Source: Evernia prunastri (lineage: Eukaryota > Ascomycota > Lecanoromycetes > Lecanorales > Parmeliaceae). Taken from it: DNA of 64,000 nucleotides. This document shows positions 40,942-52,633 of the stretch, piece after piece. A program made the translations under genes and the position numbers. Positions within the stretch are counted from its first letter, which is position 1. The number at the start of each line of letters is the position of its first letter. The stretch covers positions 248,001 to 312,000 of the forward strand of contig NKYR01000025.1 in NCBI GenBank assembly GCA_003184365.1, in the 5' to 3' direction. A model generated the notes under the pieces. The model saw nothing but the letters and a program-made list of their open reading frames with translations, made no database searches and was not told the DNA's origin.

Positions 40942-42541
40942 ATGGCGCGTGGAGGGGAGCCCTTACACCGATCCTTGGTTCGGGATACCACCGCCTATTT
41001 ACTCTATGCTCTGCTGGTCGTTGCTCTTGGGCCCCTTCAATTCGGCTTTCACTTGGTATCATGCTTCTCCTCACGGTTGGGCTTCGTCAGCTAATACCAT
41101 CCAGGCGGAGCTTAACGCTCCTCAAGATGTCATCACTTGCGAAAAGAAGAGCGTCAACAGCGCCGCCCTCCATCCTAAGCTCCCACAGTGCATCTCTATG
41201 AACACCGACCAATTCTCTGTCGTATCCTCCATGTATACTCTCGGCGGTCTTTTGGGAGCTCTCGCCGCGGGTCCGTTATGTAACAAATTCGGGCGGTTGC
41301 TCGCCATGCGCCTCACATCGATCCTCTTCATCATAGGGCCTATTATTGAGAGTGCTGCTCCGAGTATAGGTCTTCTAGCCTTTGGAAGAGTCGTATCTGG
41401 ACTTGCATCAGGCTCAGCAGTTGTTGTTGTGCCAATCTATATCTCAGAGGTCGCACCACCAAAAGAGAAGGGTTTATTTGGGGCTTTGACGCAGATAATG
41501 GTCAACGGGGGCATTGTGACTGCGCAAGTCTTGGGATACTTTTTAAGCAGAGGCAGTCTATGGAGGATCATCTTGGCTGTCGCTGGAGGCATTGGACTTT
41601 TCCAATTGCTTGCGTTGTCACTGGTTCCAGAAAGTCCAAAATGGCTGGCCGAGCACAGAAATCCGCAGTATGCGAGGCAAATCTTGCGGAAAATGAGAGG
41701 CCGCAAAGCGGACTTGGATGAAGAAGTCAAGGCATGGAATATTGATAGCAGTCGAGAAGATATTTGTACATCCCTCTGAACGTACTCTGCAAAATACACC
41801 CGCTAATTTTTCCTAGCTGAAGAGGAATCGCTGCTCAACGCGCCGCCTGGCTCACACCCCGGGCCAAATCCTGATGCTGCATCGGGGAGTATTGGCATCT
41901 TCGGTGCCTTCATGCACCCGAGCTACCGGCCCGCCATCATCGCAGTTGTTGCCGTAATGGTCGCGCAGCAGCTGACAGGTATCAACAGTATCGTCATGTA
42001 CTCCGTCAGTCTACTATCCGCTCTGTTACCTACGAAGGCAGCCCTACTCACAGTTGCCGTCTCCGCGTTGAATCTTGTCATGACCACACTCTGCGCGCCT
42101 CTTTCTGACAAGATTGGCCGCAAGACCTGTATCCTTCTGAGTATAGCCGGTATGGGTACCAGCTCCATCTTGTTAGCTATTGGTATCGGCGAAGGCGTCA
42201 AGGTACTCGCTGCTATCGCTACACTCCTCTTTGTTGCCTCTTTCGCCGTAGGCTTAGGACCAGTCCCTTTCATACTGGCCAACGAGCTTGTAGGACCGGA
42301 AGCTGTGGGCGCAACGCAGAGTTGGGCCTTGGCAGCCAGTTGGGTTGCCACCTTCATTGTCTCGCAGTTCTTTCCAATCCTGAACAAGGCTATGGGTGGG
42401 AATGGGCGAGTCTACTACGTATTTGCAGGGCTGGCGTTGGTGCTGGGTGCTTTCATTGCCTGGTGGGTACCAGAAACGAAGGGAAAGAGCGGGGCAGACG
42501 AAGTCTGGGGTAGAAAGGAAGCTCGGGAACGAGTTGAATGA
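40942..42541 (+). CDS. MFS sugar transporter, Vps73-like (499 aa, three exons)
   Basis: Major facilitator superfamily sugar porter with about 12 membrane helices. Exons are 40942-41055, 41105-41765 and 41817-42541; introns of 49 bp (GTATCA...ATCCAG) and 51 bp (GTACAT...TTCCTAG, with CTAAT branch site). Exon 1 uses a different frame from the long open frame beginning further upstream; the spliced product TAYLLYALLVVALGPLQFGF followed by HLAELNAPQ is the family's first helix, which fixes the model. Motifs: GRLLAMRLTSILF after helix 2, GRVVSGLASGSAVVVVPIYI, PESPKWL before the central loop, VAQQLTGINSIVMYS in helix 7, and VPETKGKS after helix 12. The loop between helices 1 and 2 is short with Cys residues, as in Vps73-type transporters. 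Substrate unknown. The promoter region (under 300 bp) is shared with the truncated peptidase. Confidence 0.92.
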
Positions 42542-44177
42542 AACGCCTTATTAAATCTGAAGCTAGGATGAGCTATCGAAATGAATTGGACAGTCATTGT
42601 CTCTGTATACACTCGGCTTTGGGTTGCCGACTTTCGACTCTGTCACGCAAGTTGGCAGTGTAAGTGGTAGTACCTGGCAGTTACCATCTTTCCAATTGTT
42701 ACTCTTCCAGGCTCGTGATATACATTGACTTGCTGATGAATAGGTACGTGTTGGATTCTCTAGTGAATGATCCCAGGTCGTGTTTATGTTGGGTACACCA
42801 CCTACACTACAGAATCATCCCTCATCAATAATGAAACTATTTACTGAGACCTTGGCAGCTGCCTGGCCTAGTAGCTTACGTGATGCCGCAGGTTGAGGAT
42901 GGCTTTGTGGGCAACGTCGACGTGTATGCCTACACACTCATCATGCAGTCGCGTACCAGCCATGGCAAAAGTCTTTATGTCCAACGTTAAGATTTGGTTA
43001 TTGCTCTCTATAAATGCCACACCGTGATATATTGGAGCCTGAGAAATGAGTAAGTCTATCTGCACGCTTGTCGAGGCTGCGAGACTGATCATCAAAACGA
43101 TGACTGATATAACGGCGCCATATCGCCGTTGACTACCTAGATCTTCTTCAACTATTTTGTCGGGTTTACAGATCCTCCTGAACAGAAATTGCTGTTATAG
43201 CACCTTGCTCGCTGCTCGCAGCTATGTTTTATCTTCAATGGTTCAGTCCGCATCAAATACGGAGTACCGAGGGTGTGGTCTTTACTGCGCACCAATCGCG
43301 AACTACCGAGGAAGGTAATTTTCTAATTTGAGGAATACTGTCAAGACCGAATGAACGCATCTAATGTGTTGCAATGATGAGTGGTGCGCGAAGCCATTTA
43401 ATGCCCGTTGAGTGGCTTTAGAGATTCCATGCGCGCTAAGGAATCCCTAGAAGCCATACTGTAGGATTGGCATTCTGATTCAGCCGAACACTAGTAAAGT
43501 CATCTCCGTTGTCAAAATGAAGGAATTTGCTGGCTGTGAGAACATAGAAAATACTCGCTTGTACATACGGGTGCATCTTAAACATATTTCTACACGTACG
43601 GAGGAGTATGGGCTATCCTTTTTTGGAGGGCGATTCCAGCCATTCAATAGGCGCCATATAAATCTCTCGAAGTACTTCCCAACGTTAGTGGACCGAACAC
43701 TTGGGTGCTGATCTGTTGTTATACTGGATTCAGCCAGTCACTCCGTGTCTTGCTACAGATGCTTTGGCTGGACAAGATCTGACTGCATGTGCATAGCCTG
43801 CTGACATTGCCTTGCGCCCTAATAGCCACAATGAGCAATGCTAGCGGTCTGAAGACTGGGTACAAAAGGTAGAAGCTGTGATGATTCTTCTTCATCAGTC
43901 CTGCAAACTATCTACTAAACATGATATGAGCTCTGTTTTTGTTGGCTTACCTGTCCTTGTACTATTTGCGCGGGGTTTGATTCACCATCGGTCGGTCGCT
44001 GCAGCTTGGTGTTCTAGCGATAATGTACGCAGGTCTGTGGTTATTGAATGCGGTATTAACGCATGCTCTTAGTTGTGAGTTATTCCGAAACGTGTCGGCC
44101 TTGATTGTTCTCCCAACAAATGTGCCTCTTCAGTTTTCATCTTACAAATAAATTGCCGTGAAATCGTACTGATTCTT
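42542..44177. other. Intergenic region, 1.6 kb
   Basis: No firmly supported gene. Short frames at 42868-43095 (-) and 43517-43711 (+) carry no recognisable features. A frame near 43926 (MSSVFVGLPVLVLFARG...VAAAWC) resembles a signal peptide and could be an upstream exon of the surface protein that follows, with a GTACGC donor at about 44026, but no acceptor is convincing. Confidence 0.4.
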
Positions 44178-46733
44178 ATGGTGCTTGGAGCTGTGCCTGT
44201 CTACTACCCATCAAATACCACGTCAGCTCCAGGCTCGCTAGCAAATTTATCATCTTCCACAATCCCCAGAAAATGTTACCAACAAGGCCTTGACACTTGG
44301 TATTGCTCTTGTTCATCACTTTGTCAACCTCTAGCATCACCAAGTGTACGATCCGCGACGGATACGTATTCGAACAACGGTACCCCGGTCATTTGGAGCG
44401 ATTCTTGGACGGTGTCTGTATTAAATCCAGCTTATACGGTACCTGAAGCCTGCTACGATCCGTGCAGTATCCGTGCAGCGGACGTGCGTCTTCTTTACTG
44501 GCCTGTCGAGACTGATCGTAATGGGACACACCCGATTACCGCAACCTCGCTCTCTCGATATACCTTGACTTCTAACAGCTTTGAATTGTAAGTGCACGCT
44601 TAACTGGGGCTCTTCGGAAGCCGGCTAATTGGTCCAAGCATATCCCCTTCTGTTTATGTTGCTTATCATAACCTGCATGCCAATAGAGAATGCCGCTTCT
44701 TCTATGACCAGTACACCACCTTAGGCAATACTTACAATACTACGATTGCGTATTCGCCTGGGTCATTGTCCATGAGACTCTGTCCAGGGCCTCCGGTGGC
44801 ACTCGACGGTGCAACGTCTTGGCCGAGTTTTTATGACAGTAACAATATCACCGCGCTGCAATACGGCACCCCATGTTACATGGGCGAGTACTGGGGGACC
44901 TCAGGGTTCTTCACGTCCTGGGAGGAAAGTAATCCTGAAACTGCTGTCTTCTCGCTCCCAAGCGATCTTTCTTTGCTAGATCCTGCGTGGGGAGACTGTA
45001 GCCCCTTTACTTATGGCGCGATGGATCCTCCCCGAGCATTGAATAAGGTTACAGCCCCTATGGGTCTTGTCCCAGCATCGGTTCTTGTCCCTTCGCCAAC
45101 CCCTACAGATCAAGCTGGGCCACAAGAGTCGCTAGCTAAGCCAATTCCAACATTAAACAGACCGCCGGCACCGACCCAGTTAGGAGATCAACCACCAACA
45201 CCGGATCCGCAAAACAGCTCAAGTGAGCCGGCAGCTCCCGTTGGTGGAAATGATCCCCCTAACGACAACCCAAAAGCGAAGGTTGGGAATCAGAAGGGTT
45301 CGCCCGATTCGCCAGCGGCAGACGCAGCCGCTGACCCTAAAGGTACTATCGATCTAAAGTCAAGGCCACCAGATATAACCCAGGACGCCTCTTCTGAAGC
45401 ACTAGATCTAGATACTACCCCATCAATTCAAACGAACGCCAATCAAGGCAAGCCGGAGCCGTCATCGGATCCTGCATGGCAAGACGGTGGATTAACTCGA
45501 CCATCGTCCCTTGTTTCTGTGCTCTCAGTCGGCGGTTTCGCCTTCACTGCGCTTCCTACTAGCGGATTCTCGCTGACAGATACCACGATTCAGCCGGAAG
45601 GTCCAGCAATCACGGTTCGAGGCACAGCCGTCTCGCTTGGGAGTTCAATGCTGGTAGTAGGTTCTTCGACTGCGTTTCTCCCATCAGGGAGCGCGAATGG
45701 CGTCCTCACAGCTGCAGGCGTTGAGTTTACACCACTTGGCCATGGCCAGATACGCTTAGACGGCAATACACTTATGGCCAACGAACCCCCAATCACAATG
45801 TCCGGAACTTCGATATCTTTAGGGTCATCCGGCATCGTCATAGCAGGGCAGACTTTTGCGTTCCCCACTCCTGCTTTAGAAGCTGCGATTCCAAGCGGAA
45901 CCCTCACCATCGCAGGACAAACACTTACCCGACTTGGTAGTTCTAAGGCGATCATCGATGGCATGACACTGATGATCAATGGCCCTGCTCAAACGGTATC
46001 TGGTACCTTACTCTCACTATTGTCAACCGGTCTTGTCGTAGATGGTCAGACTTATGCACTCCCAACTCCAGCACCAGATGGCTTGTCTACACCAGACGCG
46101 ATCTTCAACATCGCAGGCCAATCAGTCACCCTTCTCGGAAGTTCCTCCGCAATCATTGACGGGACACTTTTTTCTGTCAACGGCTTAGCCAAAACGATAA
46201 GAGGCACAACAATATCTCTAGCTTCAACCGGCCTCATGGTAGATGGCCAAGCATACCCTTTTTCCAACCTCGCACCGGCCTCCGCGTCTAACGCTGTCGC
46301 AATCGATGGGACAACCCTCAGAGCCGGAGGACCCGCGATGACCGTAGCAGGCACAGTATTTGACCTTGTCTCTGGGACCGCCGGACTCTATCTCTCTGGG
46401 GTCGACACCGCGTCATCTGCTTTCTCCATACCGGTCACGGCAGGGGAATCAATGTATATCAACACAACGGGACGGCTAGTTGAGGGCGGTGGCCGCAAAG
46501 ACTCCAAAGGTGGGCTCAATGTCGTTGGCCTGGCATCACTGATTATGCTTGGGTTTGGACCATCAGGTGCGGCCTTGGCATCGAGTATGACGGGCGTTAC
46601 TGTACGAACTGCTGCGGGTAATGCTACCTCTGTAATTGCTTTTGAAGGGACCGGGAGCAAAGATCACGGTTCACATATTTTGATCACTTTTGTTGTTACA
46701 GTGTATGTCGGGGTTTTGATATTGTGTTGGTGA
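44178..46733 (+). CDS. Repetitive cell-surface protein with hydrophobic tail (about 818 aa, two exons seen)
   Basis: Predicted wall or plasma-membrane protein. Exons are 44178-44587 and 44687-46733; the 99-bp intron (GTAAGT...CCAATAG) is phase 2 and joins SNSFEL to ECRFFYDQYTTL. The N-terminal third is a Cys-containing extracellular-type domain with several NxT/NxS sites (CYQQGLDTWYCSCSSLC, VRLLYWPVETDRNGTHP, MRLCPGPPV). A Pro/Ser/Asp-rich stalk follows (about residues 250-410). Then come at least four tandem repeats of about 65-70 residues with the pattern IDGxTLxxxGPAxTVxGTxx and SLxSTGLVVDGQTYxxPTPA. The C-terminus, ILITFVVTVYVGVLILCW, is a GPI-attachment or membrane tail. A signal peptide is not visible from 44178, so a 5' exon is probably missing; REIVLILMVLGAVPVYY just upstream is hydrophobic and in frame. 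Comparable repetitive surface proteins are frequent in plant- and insect-associated fungi. Confidence 0.75.
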
Positions 46734-47839
46734 AAGCGAAAACAGACTTTGTCCAAAATTGCTGGAAACGTGTAGATTTCGTTGCGGGGTCTGGACACCG
46801 GAGCCATCTACCGGAAGAGACGTATCTAGTCCCTCCAGTGCTAAGAAAAGTCCCATGCTCGTTCAGCTACCTGGAGTGCGATAATGCTATATACAGGCGC
46901 GGGCGGGTGGGAAAAGAATGCTATGACTCCGAAAGAGATGGGGAATCGAATGAAGAGCCCAACACTGGTGGGAAGCCCATGTAAATAGAGCTGCCATCAA
47001 GACACGAGTCTCCTAGCCATCGCGGCCCCAACGCGAGTCACGTCCCTCTATGCGATATTGCCTTACAATGTGAAAACACCGGTGTGCGAAACTGCCATGC
47101 TATGCGACCGGCTAAGTCCCCGTCATAGTGTGGCGAATTGTCTCAAGACGTGTAGCAGCCCTTCTTTGTGAATGCTCCAGAATCTTCCCTTGCCGTCAAG
47201 CTGACAGTTCATCAGTGCAGCAGGCTTGGGCTGATACGGGTGGACAGTAAGACGGAGATTTGTCGGTTTCAAAACGCGCGGAAATCTGGCCTGATTCCTC
47301 TTGGATTCCAAACAGCACTCGGCACTGAAACCTGCGATTTGTCGAGGTTCACGCACATACGCGCTCCGAGATTCATTCCGATCGGTAAGTACGGTCGGAA
47401 AGTTTCTTGGCGCTCCCTTATGGGGGGCTGTAGGGGGTCATCGGCGGCATGTTTCTCGGCTGCAGCTATCCGATGTCATTTCTCTCGTTGGCGCAGTCGG
47501 TGAGCTATGGGTTGCGCAGACAAACATCTTAAAGAAGTTGTCTACGGGGGTGGGGACGGGGGGTTAGCCTAGAGGTCAATCCCGGTTGCCGGCGCCTGGG
47601 GGCTTTCCATTGCGATTCTGCTGAGAACGTGGGACAAACAGCTGAGATAATTGGTGTCGTGCTGCTGTCATCCGTATTAGAGCGGTTGCACTGTGCAGCG
47701 TTGCTGTCATCCAGCCTGTGAAAGAGTGTGGTGTTGTAATGGAGAAGCGCAAAGCCTGCTTTCCTCTTGCGCTAGATACAACAATGAAAGGAGGGTGTTG
47801 GTGAAGTACTTGGAGCCAGTACCATTGCATAACATGACT
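46734..47839. other. Intergenic region, 1.1 kb
   Basis: No supported gene. Short overlapping frames on both strands at 47120-47570 lack recognisable features. No repeat longer than a few bases seen until the array that follows. Confidence 0.5.
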
Positions 47840-48100
47840 TGTGCGCCAGCGAAATGGGTATGTATGTCCACAATGTGAACGCAGAAATACCCAACGCATG
47901 TCTTGATCTCAGTGAAAGGAGCGCCCTTCAACGCCAGCTAAAAGAGTGTGTATGTCCACAATGTGGACGCAGAAATACCCAACGCATGCCTTGATCTTAA
48001 TGAAAGTAATGTCCAGGACGCCAGCTAAAAGAGTGTATTTGTCCACAAATGTAGACGTAAAAGTACCCGACGCATGCCATGATCTCAGTGAAAGAAGGGT
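47840..48100. repeat. Minisatellite D, about 88-bp unit, about 3 copies
   Basis: Each unit carries GCCAGCTAAAAGAGTGTGTA, TGTCCACAATGTGGACGCAG, AAATACCCAACGCATGCCTT and GATCTCAGTGAAAG. Copies differ by substitutions and small indels. It ends about 50 bp before the stop codon of the following minus-strand gene, so it may lie in that gene's 3' flank. Confidence 0.85.
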
Positions 48101-48149
48101 TGAGTTGGACCAGTAGAATCCAAATCCGACTCCCCAAATCACACAGAAC

Positions 48150-48701
48150 TTAGTTACCTGGCTTTCTGCTTGCTAAGGACTTTGCGGCTGCTATTTTCAT
48201 CGCGTTTGTTTGCTTCTCTATCTCAGCTCGGCTGAATGGAGGCGGGGCGTTCTTGGCTTGTTCGGCGTGACGGGCTTCGTCTTCCTCCTTTACTTGAGCC
48301 GTTAAATTGAGACGGTTTTCTAGAAGTCTCTCATCCGCACCACGATATACATCGTTCTCGAGTGATCGCACGATATGGTCACGTGGGAAAAGCTATTTTG
48401 ACCATTAGATCTGGCTAGACTTGCGCACGCAGGGAAGATTGGAACCCACGTGCTGACCGCCAGGGATTTGGTTGATTTCTTCGTCCCCAAACCGAACAAT
48501 CAGTCCAAGTTTTACGTTGTCCGTCAGCCCCGAGACCATGTATTTGCCAACATTGAAGGGAGTGTACTCCCATGGGTGATCTTCGTCTTTCGAACGGTCC
48601 ACTGCAATATTCAAACGATTGTCTTGGTCAAACCAATCCCAGCTTCTAGGTTCTGGAAGAGGCCCAAATTTACGCTCCCAACGACGGTATAATACCTCCA
48701 T
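48150..48701 (-). CDS. Hypothetical protein, at least two exons (164 aa or longer)
   Basis: I do not recognise it. Exons seen are 48701-48450 and 48392-48150; the 57-bp intron (GTGGGT...AAATAG with a CTAAT branch site) is phase 0 and joins IPGGQH to LFPRDHIVRSLENDVY. Notable segments are PRSWDWFDQDNRLNIAVDRS, HPWEYTPFNVGKYMV, and a charged C-terminal helix (KEEDEARHAEQAKNAPPPF). ATG 48701 is the first in this exon, but the frame is open further 5'. A plausible upstream exon starts at 48865 (MSQPPDPQEEHSRIDWRFPA) and contains LGSFGLK, echoed by LGSFEVK at the head of the first listed exon. I could not find a clean splice pair joining them. Soluble, no signal peptide. Confidence 0.5.
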
Positions 48702-48865
48702 TATCTGTTTCACCTCAAAGCTACCCAGTCCAAGGGTTCTTTAGTAGAGTGTGATTTGGGTCTTCAAACCAAAGGACCCGAGAACTATTGAGGGTTCCCC
48801 TTCGCGAGCTGGAAAGCGCCAGTCGATTCTAGAGTGTTCTTCTTGGGGGTCTGGTGGTTGACTCA

Positions 48866-50913
48866 TGTCTGGAGATGGCAGGCGAGGTTGATATAATAAG
48901 AGTATTGAGTGATGGAGTGAGGCTGAGGTGGCTGTTGTCTGTTGTCTGTTGTATGTGTAGATGAGAGGATGAGATTGTATGAAGAACAGGATTTAGAGCA
49001 GGAAGACGCGCTTTTATAGACATCCATGCCTGCTGCCTGCTCATCTTTTGTTTCATAGAATATCACATGCTATTCTGGAACAAACTTGAAGAGCGGGGTC
49101 CGTTTCAAGGGACCGAGGACTGATTCTCCGAAGGAGAGTATTCTGTTTCTCCTCACAGCAGGCGACGGTGCTCACACAGGGGAAGGACGAATCAAGGGCC
49201 GAGCCAGAGACTGTACGTAATACCAGTCGAAATATCTGTCCGCGTCGCTGCAAATGTCAGCGGGTCATGATTGGGTTCCCGTGAATGGTCCTTGAATGCT
49301 CTGTTTTGACTATGTTTCTGTTCATCAACGGCCAGATTTCCTGAGCCTGAAACGAATGGAGGCATGGAATCTTAGAAGATGCTGATTCAATCATTCGTCT
49401 TCGGATCGTGTCGAGAGTGCCAGGTACTCTGTACCGTCATGGGCGCCTTCTGTCTTTGACTTGTGAAATGTTTCAGCTATTGACTTGCTGCTCAGCCTAC
49501 GTCCATCGCCTTGAGCTGCCCAATTCTCACTTTCGGTCACTGAATCTCGAGCAAGGTTGTGTACTTGGAAGGGCGGAGCGCATACGCTTAGTCATTATCT
49601 GGCACCACGACAACAAAGATGACTGGACTCTTTAGATGTTTCACGGCAGTCTGCAGTCGTCGATCCAAATGAGGCTTGATGGTGTGGCAAGAATCTGCTT
49701 CACGCTAACAAGATTAGAATCAGCTCGGACTTTTATTCGGGGAGTATACGTATGGAGCAAGTCATGACAGCTTGTGGTAGCAAGATGAGAGGGTTTCAGC
49801 GCGCACTTTGAGCCCGGAAGCTGTGTGGGACGTAATCCCAATCCGTTTGAGTGATTGGGCGACATCTTGCATCTACGTCTCACCTGGCCTTCGGCTGGCC
49901 AGCCATCACAAGAGAGTGGGTTTGTGATTGCTGTATGCCAAGAACCTGGGGGCTTCCTTGCTGTGGCTTGTTCAGCTCCCACCTTCTTTTCTTTCAAGCT
50001 TACCCTCGAGTCCCTCACGCAGCTTTAAGAAGTGAAGTGGCACGTAGAGAATTCAACCTCTTGAGAAAAAGCATAGCAGGATTTTGATGCCGGTTTTTGC
50101 AGGTTGGTTTTGGGACACGGCAAGAAAAGTGGTTAACACTTTTTCATGTCGATGTCAACCGGGAAATCATACTATGTACTCCGACACGGAATAATTCCAC
50201 CCCAGAGCCCTCGCAGCTACATAACCAATCATACGGTATCAACAAAATCATGTCCCCATCTATCCCTTGTTGAACCTTCGTTATGGGTGGTTCTATACCG
50301 ATAATTGTTGCCCCTGAAGAGCTTCTAGCCGACCTAGCCACTTGGAAAATGTACGATCATGGAAATTAGTCGACGGCATCGAGCCATGGATTTTTCACGC
50401 GCACTCATGGGGACGAGGAAGGCAGCACCCGATTTACTCCGTGTTCTGCAAATCAGATTTTCGTGAGTATGAGAGGAAAATTGATTCGCGGGCCATGGGT
50501 GTTAAGTAAGCACATAGGGTGTTCGCCCTGTTGGTCCCATTGGTAAAGTCAGCCAATATTCTGAGCACCACGACCTTGACGAATGATATGGTCAAACATC
50601 CCGGGCCTTTGCTCAAGTCCATGGACATCCCAATCATGGTACCCGTCTTCCAATGTATGTGATCCATTCCCTAATTTCTCTTATCTGATCCCGACGATTA
50701 AAGCGCGGTTTACAAAATGCGGGGCTTTACTGTCCTCCAACCATTGGAATCTTCCCCGCTCGGTACTGTGCGGTGACGTCTGCCTACAAAGCACGTGGTT
50801 GAGTCTTCCTACGCTACAGATATGTTCCTCGATATAAGCAGATGATTCCCAGTCTACCATCTCGAGCGACATATCGAATTGAGGTCTTTATACTCAATGC
50901 AAGGCTCATTAAG
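48866..50913. other. Intergenic region, 2 kb
   Basis: No supported gene. Short frames at 49641-50018 (-) and 50434-50667 (-) show no recognisable features. The last 200 bp lead into the P450 and include TATA-like ATATAAGC near 50832. Confidence 0.5.
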
Positions 50914-52633
50914 ATGGGTCCAGGAGAAATCTTAAGCACTGTCACTGCTTTCGTAATTTCTCACTCACTCTCTGTCTGCGCCGGCCTCTTTCTCTGCTAT
51001 CTCCTCGGTAATAAGTACGGAGATCCATATCGCACATACCAGACCCTGTTCTCGCCCCTTTTACAGGGTTCTGGCGGTTATGGGACGTTTGGCGGGGATC
51101 TGGACATCTCACTCAGATCAGGTTGCACCAGCAGTATGGACCTCTGGTAAGGATGGGGCCCAACCACATATCTGTCGGAGACCCGAAGGCGATTCCAATC
51201 ATATATGGCTGGAAGAGTGCTATCACCAAAGTATGGAATTCAGCTCTGTGTGGCTGAAAGAGGCTGACATGAAATTCTAGACCGCATTTTATCCCATTTT
51301 CTCGGTAGTATGGCAGAGGAGGCCGCAGATGAGTCTGTTCTCTACCAGAGACGATATATATCACCGAGAGCAGAAGAAAGTTGTTGCTGGGACCTACCGT
51401 ATGAGCTCGTTACTGGAGATGGAGGATGCCGTAGACTCTTGCTCAACTCTATTTACACAGCGACTTGATGGTTTCGCAACGACTGGCGAGGCTTTTGACC
51501 TTGGAGTAAGTGCACTTCTCGCAGACTTCCGCTCTTCTACACTGTACGCTTATACTGTTGCCAGGCCTGGCTCCAATACTATGCCTTCGACGCTGTTGGC
51601 GCGCTCACTTTCAACAAAAAGCTCGGCTTCCTTGAACAAGGCAAGGACGTAGACGGTATGATGGAAACAATAGGAGGAATTATGGGATATTCCAGCAAAT
51701 GTGGCCAAGTACCCTATATCCATAAATTCTTGCTCGGCAACCCTCTCATCCCATACTTAATTCCCTCCATGGAATCCTGGAATCAAGTTTTGACATTCAC
51801 GCTTAAAGTCATCAACTCTCGAGGTACACTGAATCGCAACGGCGAATTGGTTACGACTGAAAAAGGTGAAAAAGGGAAGGATCAGCTATCGAGGTGGATC
51901 GCAATGGAAGAGTCCGACCCGACCACACTCAGTACCCGCGACATCATTGTCCACACCTCCGCAAACGTCATCGCAGGTAGCGACACAACCGCCATCGCCT
52001 TGCGTGCCGTCTTCTACCACCTTATGCGCACCCCGTCCGCAATGGTCAAGCTGGTCGACGAGATCGACCAAGCGCAAAGGGATGGCAAGATAGGAGACTT
52101 GATCAAATACAAGGAATCCATAGTCCATCTACCCTACACGCAAGCCGTTATCAAGGAAGGACTGCGCATTCACCCTGGCGTCGGACATTTGCTCGAGCGC
52201 CACGTACCACGCGGCGGCCTTGACATCTGCAATCAGCATATTCCCGCTGGCACAATTGTCGGGGTCAACGCGTGGGTCGTGCACCGTGATCCGGCCGTGT
52301 TCCCAGAGCCAGACAAATTCCTTCTGGAGAGATGGATTGAGAGCGGGTCGGAAAAGTTGAGGCAGATGGAGGCCAGCTTTTTCGCTTTCGGCGCGGGCAG
52401 TCGAAAGTACATTGGGAAGAACTTCAGCTTGTTGGAATTGAGTAAGATTGTGCCGCTTTTGTTGAGGGACTATAAAGTTTCTTTAGCAGATCCCGAGAAA
52501 GAGTGGATAGTGCGGAATAAATGGTAAGCCAACTATCCATCGTGGGGCCCTGTCACCTTTCACCGGACTGATGACGACTTGTAGGTTTGCAATGCAGTCG
52601 GGTTTGATATGCAAATTGGAGAGGAGACGCTAG
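50914..52633 (+). pseudogene. Cytochrome P450 with lost heme-ligand cysteine and apparent frameshift
   Basis: Microsomal-type fungal P450 related to pisatin-demethylase-like families. Coding blocks are 50914-51230 (contains the frameshift), 51281-51505, 51565-52523 and 52585-52633; introns of 50, 59 and 61 bp have good borders. The N-terminal anchor (HSLSVCAGLFLCYLLGNKYG) is followed, in another frame, by SISHIPDPVLAPFTGFWRLW, so one base appears to be missing near 51018-51024. The usual IPGP is IPDP. The I-helix AGSDTT, the K-helix EGLR and the FPEPDKFLLERW region are intact. The heme loop reads FFAFGAGSRKYIGKNFSLLE: the invariant Cys that ligates heme iron is Tyr (TAC in place of TGC or TGT). 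Either defect alone should abolish normal P450 activity. Read as a pseudogene, or a relic retained for another role. Confidence 0.8.

Noticed and set aside
40877..41770. Sugar transporter starting from the long open frame at 40877
   Set aside because: That frame opens with GTG and encodes a poor N-terminus; splicing 40942-41055 to 41105 gives the expected first membrane helix.
49641..50018. 125-codon minus-strand frame
   Set aside because: No recognisable domain, weak start context, no supporting splice sites.
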